This document shows positions 31,964-38,699 of a stretch of 64,000 nucleotides of DNA, piece by piece (the first letter of the stretch is position 1; every line of letters starts with the position of its first letter). The stretch is from Nocardia donostiensis (GTDB taxonomy: Bacteria; Actinomycetota; Actinomycetes; Mycobacteriales; Mycobacteriaceae), in contig NZ_MUKP01000019.1 in the NCBI RefSeq assembly GCF_002081715.1, positions 36,843-100,842 of the forward strand. Direction: 5' to 3'. Under the pieces are notes generated by a model. The model did not search any database. It was not told the DNA's origin and saw only the letters and a program-made list of their open reading frames with translations. The position numbers were made by a program, and so were the translations under genes.

Positions 31964-32165
31964 ATGTCTGCAAATCTCGTCTGGCTCGAACTGCCACCCC
32001 TGATACGGAGCGAGCTCGCGCGTTCTACGGGAATCTTTTCGGCTGAGAGGTCACCGGCTTCGACGCTGCGAACTATCACATGGTCGCCGACGCTTAGTCC
32101 GGCGTTGGTCGTATGTGCATCCGCGCCGACCAAGGGACATCGTCCGGGGTCTACCAGCCAGGTAA
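31964..32165 (+). pseudogene. Broken VOC (glyoxalase/bleomycin-resistance-like) gene
   Basis: An ATG behind GAAAGGGA opens a VOC-like start (MSANLVWLELP). After an indel near 32000 the family sequence resumes in another frame as DTERARAFYGNLFG, then a TGA replaces the Trp expected in FGW-EVTGF. The sequence continues DAANYHMVADA, meets a TAG, and fades after ADQGTSSGVY. At least one frameshift, two stops and a truncation make it non-functional. It belonged to the ArsR-SRPBCC operon. Confidence 0.8.
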
Positions 32166-32213
32166 AAGCTGAGCAGGTACGGGTCGCGAACCAAACAGAA
32201 GGGAAACAGCGAC

Positions 32214-32669
32214 ATGCCAACGCCTCGGCCTCATGAAGAACGCGTAGATGCTGCGCGCCAGCGGCTAAAGCAGGAATTCCAGATGTGGCTATCGACAGGT
32301 GGGGACACCGGCCCGCACCTCATTCCGGTAGCGTTCGTCGGCGACGGCGACGCCATCGTCACTGCCACCGGAGAGGGCAGTAAAACCGTTCGGAACCTTC
32401 AGGAGACCGGAAGGGCACGCATTGCCGTGGGCACCACGTCCGATGTGGTGATGGTCGATGCCACCCTCGACGGTCTCGTGTCCGTTGCAGAGGTTGCCAC
32501 GGACCTGGCCGACCGCTTCGCCGCTGTCTCTCATGACCCACGACAGATGCCGGGTTACGTCTACATCCGACTACTCCCTCGCCGTATTCAAGTATGGAAC
32601 GGATTCCACGAGTTCCCTGGTCGAACAGTGATGCTCGAGGGGGAGTGGCTCTCGCACCCGGTCGACTGA
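32214..32669 (+). CDS. Pyridoxamine 5'-phosphate oxidase-like (PPOX) protein
   Basis: The 151-residue split-barrel protein shows the PPOX pattern: HLIPVAFVGDGDAIVTATGEGSKTVRNLQETGRARIAVGTTSDVVMVDATLDGLV read in pieces as the conserved first strands, the TxxxxKTVRNL flavin/F420 contact region and the R-A-R-I-A-V strand. A GAAGGGA tract before the ATG supports the start. It probably binds F420 or FMN. It lies last in the insertion, after the broken VOC gene. Confidence 0.82.
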   Translation: MPTPRPHEERVDAARQRLKQEFQMWLSTGGDTGPHLIPVAFVGDGDAIVTATGEGSKTVRNLQETGRARIAVGTTSDVVMVDATLDGLVSVAEVATDLADRFAAVSHDPRQMPGYVYIRLLPRRIQVWNGFHEFPGRTVMLEGEWLSHPVD

Positions 32670-32759
32670 AACAGAACAGCGGTCTCCGAGGAGCTCCGGT
32701 GGGGCGCCACAATGCACCACTCAGCATCGACTTCGCCCGGATCGCCGGCAGTCAGAACC

Positions 32760-32921
32760 AAGCCGTACACGCCCCGCCACAACGGCAAGGTGGAGCGTTA
32801 CCAGCGGAGCCTGGTCGCGGAACTGCTTTACGCCCGGGACTTCACAAGCGAGAACGCCTGCTCGGCTGCGATCGCAGTCTGGAACATCCACCACAACTAC
32901 CACCGCCCACACAGCGGAGCG
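32760..32921 (+). mobile_element. C-terminal fragment of an IS481/IS3-type transposase
   Basis: The frame encodes YTPRHNGKVERYQRSL, then LLYARDFTSE, AVWNIHHNYHRPHSGA, the usual end of the DDE rve integrase domain, including the Glu of the DDE triad in KVER. The N-terminal two thirds of the gene are missing and the fragment stops exactly where the right 190-bp repeat begins. No terminal inverted repeats are visible. Confidence 0.85.
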
Positions 32922-33108
32922 GAAGCCGCGACGACGACAGGTATCTGCGGCGGAGGAGGGTGGTGCATCCTGTCCGATCCTAGGCCACGTTCCCAGCCGT
33001 ACGGCGAGGCGAGTATCAGCGCAGCGGACGGAAGAACGCGCGCAGGTCGCCGGTCAACAGGTCTGGTGCTTCCATACAGACGAAGTGTCCGCCGCGGTCG
33101 AACTCCGT
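32919..33108. repeat. Right copy of the 190-bp direct repeat
   Basis: This copy matches 30590-30779 with one mismatch. It contains the true 3' end of the intact epoxide hydrolase gene and a truncated 5' end of the Pro-rich hypothetical gene, which is cut by the IS remnant at 32919. Confidence 0.97.
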
Positions 33109-34176
33109 CCAGCGCACCACCGTGTTCTGTTTTTCGGCGATACCGCGGATCGAGGTCGCGCCGGGGAAGGTCGCAATACCGGTCGGCACGCCGGAGTCGG
33201 GGAGATCGGCGCCCCACTGCTGCGATTCCTTGTACAGCCGTAACGAGGAGCCGATGGTGTTGGTGAACCACAGGATGCTGAGGTTGGTGAGCAGTGCGTC
33301 CTTATCGATCGCATCCTCGGGGAGTTCTTTGGCGGGATCGGTGTAGGTGTGCACCACGTCCATAACCCAGGCAAGCATCCCTGCCGGTGAGTCGCTCAAT
33401 GCGGGCGCGAGGGTTTGCGGGCGGGTCGAGTGAATGGTTGCGTACGAAGATGTTTCGGCGTTCGACCAGTTCTGCAGCTCGGCCAGTTTCGCCTGGTCGG
33501 CTTCGCTGTATCCGGTTCCGTCGTCGTCCCAGGAGGGGATGGTGATCGGGTCGTTGAGATGGACGCCGACCACGTGTTCGGTGGCGATCCGGCCCACCTG
33601 CGGCGCGATGAAAGAGCCTGCGTCCCCGCCCTGCAGCCCGTAGCGGGTGTAACCCAATCGGGTCATCAGGGTCGCGATACGTCGGGCGCTCGTCTCGGTG
33701 GCGGCTGCGCCCGAGGTGCGGGTGGGGCCGGAGAAACCGAAGCCGGGCAGCGTCGGAATCACCAGGTGGAAGGCGTCTCCGGGGTTGCCGCCGTGCGGGC
33801 GGGGATCGGTGAGCGGGCCGATCATGTCGGTGAAATCGGCGAACGGCCAGCCCTGGACGAGCACCAGCGCCAGCGCATCCGGCTCGGGAGAGCGCACGTG
33901 GGTGAAATGCAGGCGCTCACCATCGATCTCGGTGACGAACTGGGAGTGGGTGTTCCGTTGTTTCTCGTGCGTGCGCCAGTCGTAGCCGGTCTGCCAGTAT
34001 GCGGCCAGTTCCCGCACGTAACCGGTCGGGATGCCGTAGCTCCAGCCCACGCCGGGCAGCTCGTCCGGCCAGCGGGTGGCCGCGAGGCGGGCGTTGAGGT
34101 CGTCGATCTGTGACTGCGGGATATCGATGTGGAACGGTTCGATCCGGGGCATGTCTTTCTGGGTCATGTCAGCCAC
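33016..34176 (-). CDS. Epoxide hydrolase (alpha/beta hydrolase with EHN domain)
   Basis: The 386-residue protein begins with the epoxide hydrolase N-terminal domain (IEPFHIDIPQSQIDDLNARLAATRWPDELPG) and continues into an alpha/beta hydrolase with QGWPF at the oxyanion site (HGWPG is usual), the nucleophile Asp in LQGGDAGS, and the catalytic His in DRGGHFVCMEAP. It should open epoxides through an aspartyl-ester intermediate; the His-to-Gln change before GWP is a mild oddity. The start is either GTG 34176 or ATG 34167; neither has a strong ribosome site. Its last ~31 codons are duplicated at 30687-30779. Confidence 0.9.
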   Translation of the reverse strand: MADMTQKDMPRIEPFHIDIPQSQIDDLNARLAATRWPDELPGVGWSYGIPTGYVRELAAYWQTGYDWRTHEKQRNTHSQFVTEIDGERLHFTHVRSPEPDALALVLVQGWPFADFTDMIGPLTDPRPHGGNPGDAFHLVIPTLPGFGFSGPTRTSGAAATETSARRIATLMTRLGYTRYGLQGGDAGSFIAPQVGRIATEHVVGVHLNDPITIPSWDDDGTGYSEADQAKLAELQNWSNAETSSYATIHSTRPQTLAPALSDSPAGMLAWVMDVVHTYTDPAKELPEDAIDKDALLTNLSILWFTNTIGSSLRLYKESQQWGADLPDSGVPTGIATFPGATSIRGIAEKQNTVVRWTEFDRGGHFVCMEAPDLLTGDLRAFFRPLR

Positions 34177-34508
34177 GGTAGGAAGCTATTAGGTCGATAT
34201 CGGTCCTAAACTGTGCAAGTAGCTCGGCATGCGGCAAACTTCTGCGCGGCTGCTGCGCCTGCCATCGCTGCAGAGCGGCTGAGACTGCTCCGGGGAGGAG
34301 CCGGCGGATCGGCTCGGCGTCAGCACACGCACCATGCGCAGGGATATCGACCGTGCATCCCTTCATCGAGGAGCCCGAGGAAATACCCGCCTTCAGGCGA
34401 GGGGGGGTTAACTGCCCCCTACCAGCATCGATACCTCGCCGGTGAAGATGAAGAGATCTTCATAACCGACTCATGGTCCGATCATCGGGCTCCGGCATAG
34501 TGACCGGT
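34177..34508. other. Intergenic region upstream of the sensor-kinase operon
   Basis: These 332 bases separate the divergent epoxide hydrolase and the two-component operon. A 65-codon minus frame (34169-34366) has no recognisable domain and is not called. The right end holds the TGAAGA repeats described separately. Confidence 0.5.
34443..34462 (+). promoter_or_regulatory. Tandem TGAAGA repeats and inverted repeat, possible OmpR-type operator
   Basis: TGAAGA occurs twice in tandem (34443-34448 and 34449-34454), and the second copy pairs with TCTTCA (34457-34462). The block lies about 47 bases upstream of the first gene of the kinase/regulator operon, in the AT-richest part of the region. A hexamer direct repeat upstream of an operon that encodes an OmpR-type regulator suggests autoregulation; this is inference. 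Confidence 0.4.
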
Positions 34509-34910
34509 ATGTTCATCTCCGGCTCCCGCTCTGTTGTCGCCGCGCTCGTCGGGCTCGGTGCCCTCGGTGTGGTGCTCGCGAGCTTCGCGCTGACCCGTTC
34601 CTCCGATCCCGAACTCGGCCCCTCCCCGGTTTCGGTGAGCATCGCGCCGCCCGCGCCGAGCGAGCCGAACGCGTCGCCCTCCCGCGGCGACGGTGATGAC
34701 AGTGACGACGGGGACACCGCACCGGGGCCGTCGGCGACCTTCCAGCCGCCAGAACCCGCACCCGCCCCGGCGGCGCCCGCACCCGCTCCCCCGGCGCCTA
34801 TCGCTCCTGCTCAGCCCGCGCCTGCGCCTGCCGTGCCCTACGACGACGATGACGACGGCCTCGACGACGACGGCCCAGACGACGACAACGGCCCAGACGA
34901 CGATGACTGA
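34509..34910 (+). CDS. Small exported or membrane-anchored Pro/Ala/Asp-rich protein
   Basis: From ATG 34509 the product is ~133 residues. It has an N-terminal hydrophobic helix (VVAALVGLGALGVVLASFAL), a Ser/Pro-rich middle, a run of Pro-Ala repeats, and a strongly acidic tail made of Asp with Gly/Pro. It lacks a lipobox. Its stop overlaps the kinase start (ATGACTGA), so the two are translationally coupled. An acidic tail on an exported protein could bind divalent cations or act as a sensor accessory; that is speculation. No family is recognised. Confidence 0.65.
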   Translation: MFISGSRSVVAALVGLGALGVVLASFALTRSSDPELGPSPVSVSIAPPAPSEPNASPSRGDGDDSDDGDTAPGPSATFQPPEPAPAPAAPAPAPPAPIAPAQPAPAPAVPYDDDDDGLDDDGPDDDNGPDDDD

Positions 34911-36501
34911 TTCCGGCCGCAGCCGGTCGCTGCTCGCCGAACCGAACCGGAACGCGCCCCCGGCCGAGAACACAACCACGTCGCCGAACACCACACCTGC
35001 CACATCCGCAGCCCCGCAGACATCGCAGCTCGTGCGGCCGCTGCGTGGGTCCCGGCTGCCTGCCCGCTGGAAGATCACGGCGTGGATCATGTTGACGACG
35101 TTCGTCCTGCTCGTCGTGGTGTTGGTCACGGCGCGCAACCTGTTGTTGCGTGATGTGAGCACGCGGGCGAACGCTGATATCGCGCAGGAAGCCGACGAGT
35201 TCCGCACGTTCGCGGCCGAAGGGGTCGACCCGACGACCACGCAGCCGTTCACCTCGGTCGACCGGCTGCTGGAGACGTATCTGCTGCGTCAGTCGCCGGT
35301 CGACGGGGAAGTGATGGTCGGAGTGGTGGACGGTAGGCAGTTACCGACCGTGCGTGGCAATATGCCGCAGGCCGCGGCCGCCGATCCGGACCTGTTCACC
35401 GCGCTGGCGACCGCAGGGTCGAAATCCGGTGTCGTTGCGTCCCCTGCCGGGGAGATGCGATGGGGCCGGGTCGAGGTGCGGTCGGAGACCGGTAGCGGGT
35501 CGTTCGTGATCGCCGCGTTCACCGACGGTGGGCGCGCCGCGGTCGGCCGGACGATGGGGATCATCACCGCGGTATCGCTGGCCGGGCTCGTGCTCACCAC
35601 CGGTGTTGCCTACCTGGTGGCGGGACGCATCCTGATGCCGGTGCGCACAGTGCGTGAGGTCGCCGCCGAAATCGGGGAAACCGATCTCACGGCCCGGGTC
35701 CCGGTGCAGGGACGTGACGATATCGCCGCCCTGGCCGAAACGTTCAACGCCATGCTCGACCGGCTAGAGCATGCCTACACCACGCAGCGGCAGTTCGTCG
35801 ACGACGCCGGTCATGAACTGCGCACCCCGATCACGGTGGTGCGCGGGCATCTCGAGCTACTGCCCGACGACCCGCAGGAGCGCGATCGCACGCTGGCGCT
35901 GGTCGATTCCGAACTGTCGCGGATGGGGCGGATCGTGTCCGATCTGCTGATGCTGGCCAAAGCGGAGCAGCCGGACTTCGTGGTGCGGCGGCCGGTCGAT
36001 ATCGCGCAGACCATGCTCGATATCGAGTCGAAGGTGCAGCCGCTCGGTGAGCGGCGCTGGCATCTGATGGAGGTGGCCGAGGGCACCGCCTGGATCGACG
36101 CACAGCGTGTCACGCAGGCGATGCTGCAGCTGGCCGCGAACGCTGTCGAGCACACCGCGGACGGCACCACCGTGCAGTTGGGGTCCCGGTTCGCCGGCGA
36201 GGGCCGCGACCGGATGTTGTCGCTGTGGATCTGCGATCAGGGGCCGGGTGTCACCCCGGAGGACGCGCCGGTGATCTTCGAGCGATTCCAGCGCGGTACA
36301 CCGTCGGGCAGGTCCGGTGCGACACGTCGCGGCGGTGCGGGGCTGGGCTTGGCGATCGTCCGCGCCATCGCCGACGCGCACCACGGTTCGGCCTGGGTGC
36401 GCAGTGTCCCCGGCGACGGCGCGACCTTCGGTCTCGACCTGCCCGCCGACCCCACCACGCTCGAGACCAGAGACCCGCACGAACGGAAGGACCAGCTATG
36501 A
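34903..36501 (+). CDS. OmpR-partner sensor histidine kinase
   Basis: The ~532-residue kinase has a Pro/Thr-rich N-terminus, transmembrane helix 1 (~residues 55-77), an extracytoplasmic sensor of ~100 residues, transmembrane helix 2 followed by a HAMP linker (GRILMPVRTVREVAAEI), HisKA with the acceptor His in DDAGHELRTPITVV, and a HATPase domain with the N box (QLAANAVEHT), DQGPGV, and GAGLGLAIV. The start ATG overlaps the upstream stop and the end overlaps the response regulator (ATGA). It is the sensor of an operon that includes a carboxylate-type permease and a glycerate kinase, so a small organic acid is a plausible signal. Confidence 0.95.
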   Translation: MTDSGRSRSLLAEPNRNAPPAENTTTSPNTTPATSAAPQTSQLVRPLRGSRLPARWKITAWIMLTTFVLLVVVLVTARNLLLRDVSTRANADIAQEADEFRTFAAEGVDPTTTQPFTSVDRLLETYLLRQSPVDGEVMVGVVDGRQLPTVRGNMPQAAAADPDLFTALATAGSKSGVVASPAGEMRWGRVEVRSETGSGSFVIAAFTDGGRAAVGRTMGIITAVSLAGLVLTTGVAYLVAGRILMPVRTVREVAAEIGETDLTARVPVQGRDDIAALAETFNAMLDRLEHAYTTQRQFVDDAGHELRTPITVVRGHLELLPDDPQERDRTLALVDSELSRMGRIVSDLLMLAKAEQPDFVVRRPVDIAQTMLDIESKVQPLGERRWHLMEVAEGTAWIDAQRVTQAMLQLAANAVEHTADGTTVQLGSRFAGEGRDRMLSLWICDQGPGVTPEDAPVIFERFQRGTPSGRSGATRRGGAGLGLAIVRAIADAHHGSAWVRSVPGDGATFGLDLPADPTTLETRDPHERKDQL

Positions 36502-37154
36502 GCCGTATCCTCATCGCCGAAGACGATGTGCACATCGTGTCGTTCGTCGGGAAGGGCCTGCGCGCGGCCGGTTACACCACCGAGCATGTCGCCGACGGGG
36601 AGACCGCGCTGCTGATGGCGCGTTCCGGGGCGTTCGACATGGTGATTCTCGATATCGGGCTGCCGTCGATGGATGGTTTCACCGTGCTGCGTCAACTGCG
36701 CGGTGAGGGGGTGCGCACCCCGGTGGTGGTGCTCACGGCCCGCGACAGCGTCGACGACACGGTGGCCGGGTTGGAGGGCGGAGCCAACGATTACATGACC
36801 AAGCCGTTCCAGTTCGCCGAACTCCTCGCCCGGGTCCGGCTGCGCCTGCACGACGACAACGTCGCGGCAGCCGACTCGCTGTCCCACCGTGATCTGAGCC
36901 TGGACCTGCGCTCACGGCGGGCACATGTGCAGGGGCGTGCCGTCGACCTGACCGCTCGTGAATTCGCTTTGCTCGAAGTGTTTCTCCGGCATCCGGATCA
37001 GGTGCTCAGCCGCGAGCAGATCCTCGGGCACGTCTGGGGTTACGACTTCGATCCGGCCTCCAATGTGGTGGATGTGTATGTGCGGGCGTTGCGCGGCAAG
37101 ATCGGCGCGCAACGGTTGCAGACCGTGCGCGGGATGGGCTACCGGTTGTCATGA
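36498..37154 (+). CDS. OmpR/PhoB-type response regulator
   Basis: The 218-residue protein has a receiver domain with acidic pair in IAEDDVH, the acceptor Asp in VILDIGLPSMDG, Thr in LTARD and Lys in MTKPF. The C-terminal winged helix is of OmpR type (LTAREFALLEVFLRHPDQVLSR, VDVYVRALRGKI, VRGMGYRL). ATGA overlaps at both ends couple it to the kinase before and the permease after. It presumably controls this operon, perhaps through the TGAAGA repeats upstream. Confidence 0.96.
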   Translation: MSRILIAEDDVHIVSFVGKGLRAAGYTTEHVADGETALLMARSGAFDMVILDIGLPSMDGFTVLRQLRGEGVRTPVVVLTARDSVDDTVAGLEGGANDYMTKPFQFAELLARVRLRLHDDNVAAADSLSHRDLSLDLRSRRAHVQGRAVDLTAREFALLEVFLRHPDQVLSREQILGHVWGYDFDPASNVVDVYVRALRGKIGAQRLQTVRGMGYRLS

Positions 37155-38656
37155 GCGTCACCGAGTTCCGCACTGTTGCGCCGCGGCCCCGGCGTGTTCC
37201 CCCCTCGTCGCCCCGACCGGCGCTGCCGGGGCTGTCCCGCCCGGCGGCGGCCGCGGCGGCGGTGGGGACGCTGCTCTGTGCGGGCATCGTGGCCGCCGCC
37301 GCGTTCGGTGATCTCGAACGGGACGGTGCGGTCACGCTGGTGGTGTTCGTGGCGGCGATCTGGATGTGGGTCTTCGCGCCGCTGCCCGACACCTATATCG
37401 CGCTTGGCGCGGCGCTGGTGCTGGTCGTCGCGGGACCGATCGACACCGACACGTTCACCGGCACACTCGGCGACTCGGTGATCTGGTTGCTGGTGGGGGC
37501 GTTCATCATTGCGGCGGCGGTCACGGCCAGCGGCCTGTCCGCCAGGGTCGCCGCGCGACTGCTCACGCTGGCGCGCACCCCGCGCCAGCTCGTTCACCTG
37601 ATCACCGTCGCCCTGCTGGTGACCGCCTTCGCGATCCCGGCGACCTCCGGCCGCGCCGCGCTTGCCCTGCCGGTGTTCCTCGCCCTGGCCGGTGTGCTGC
37701 GCGACCGGCCGCGGCTGGTGCTCGCCCTCGCTGTCGTGTTCCCGTCGGTGATCCTGTTCTCCGCGGTGGGTTCGCTACTCGGCGCGGGCGCCCACCTGAT
37801 CGCCAGTGAAATCGTCGAGGCGGCGACCGGTGACGGTTTCGGTTTCCTGCAGTGGATGATGCTGGGACTGCCGCTGGCGGTGATCTGGTCGCATTTGGCG
37901 GCCGAAATGGCGTTGGCGATGTTCACCGATCGCGCGGAACGCGGCCGCCGCCTCAGCGTGCCGGCCTCCGCATTCGCCACGGCAGGCGAACAGCTGACCG
38001 GCCCGCTGTCGGCGCCGCAGAAACGCGTGCTCGTTGTGCTCGCCGCGGTGGTGACGCTGTGGTGCAGCGAACCATGGCACGGGATCGATCCGGCGGTCGT
38101 CGCCATGCTCGGCGCGCTCGTCGCGACCGCTCCGCGGTTCGGGGTGACCACGCTGCCCGCCGCCGCGAAAACCATTCCCTGGACGCTGCTGCTGTTCCTG
38201 GCCGCCACCCTCTGCCTGGGGATCGCGGTGACGACCAGCGGCGCCTCCGTATGGCTCGCCGAGCTGGTCTTCGGTCCGGTCGGCTCGCTCGGGTCCGCTT
38301 CCGGCGTGGTGTTTCTGGTTGTCGTGGTGGTGGTGTCACTGCTGCTGCATCTGATGATCCAGTCCCGCTCGGCGCGTTCGGCGGTGCTGGTCCCGATCAT
38401 CGTGGCCACGGCGCCCGCTGTCGGTGTCGACCCGATGGCCGCCGCGTTCATATCCACCGCCGCCGCTGGCTACTGCCACACCCTCACCAGTTCCGCGAAA
38501 CCAGTCGCTATGTTCGCCGCAGCCGACGGCGTTCCCGGTTACCGTCCCGAACACCTGTTGCGTTACTCCGCCGCGATCGCACCGGTCTCGGTGGCCCTGT
38601 TGCTCGCGTTCACGCTGTGGATCTGGCCGTTCCTGGGACTGCCGCTCTCCTCCTGA
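37151..38656 (+). CDS. SLC13/DASS-family anion permease
   Basis: The 501-residue protein has ~12 transmembrane segments in the two-repeat pattern of the DASS family. Hairpin-tip motifs are visible as PATSGRAALALPVF in the first repeat (where SNT is usual) and QSRSARSAVLVPII with TSSAKPV in the second. Members import dicarboxylates, sulfate or related anions with Na+ or H+. The substituted SNT-type motifs make substrate assignment unsafe. It overlaps the regulator gene by four bases and precedes a glycerate kinase, which suggests uptake of glycerate or a related C3/C4 acid. Confidence 0.85.
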   Translation: MSVTEFRTVAPRPRRVPPSSPRPALPGLSRPAAAAAAVGTLLCAGIVAAAAFGDLERDGAVTLVVFVAAIWMWVFAPLPDTYIALGAALVLVVAGPIDTDTFTGTLGDSVIWLLVGAFIIAAAVTASGLSARVAARLLTLARTPRQLVHLITVALLVTAFAIPATSGRAALALPVFLALAGVLRDRPRLVLALAVVFPSVILFSAVGSLLGAGAHLIASEIVEAATGDGFGFLQWMMLGLPLAVIWSHLAAEMALAMFTDRAERGRRLSVPASAFATAGEQLTGPLSAPQKRVLVVLAAVVTLWCSEPWHGIDPAVVAMLGALVATAPRFGVTTLPAAAKTIPWTLLLFLAATLCLGIAVTTSGASVWLAELVFGPVGSLGSASGVVFLVVVVVVSLLLHLMIQSRSARSAVLVPIIVATAPAVGVDPMAAAFISTAAAGYCHTLTSSAKPVAMFAAADGVPGYRPEHLLRYSAAIAPVSVALLLAFTLWIWPFLGLPLSS

Positions 38657-38699
38657 TCTTCTTTCGCCCCACCGTGTCACCCTCTCGAAAGGCACAGCA

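Noticed and set aside
30590..33108. The 190-bp direct repeat as an IS target-site duplication
   Set aside because: Target-site duplications are only a few to about ten bases long. The repeat consists of host gene ends, and no terminal inverted repeats flank the insert.
32712..33266. A 184-codon plus-strand frame as one protein
   Set aside because: Only the part to ~32921 is transposase-like. The rest is the antisense of the repeat and the epoxide hydrolase gene.
34169..34366. A 65-codon minus-strand frame next to the epoxide hydrolase
   Set aside because: It lacks a ribosome site and any recognisable domain. It could be a remnant but cannot be supported.
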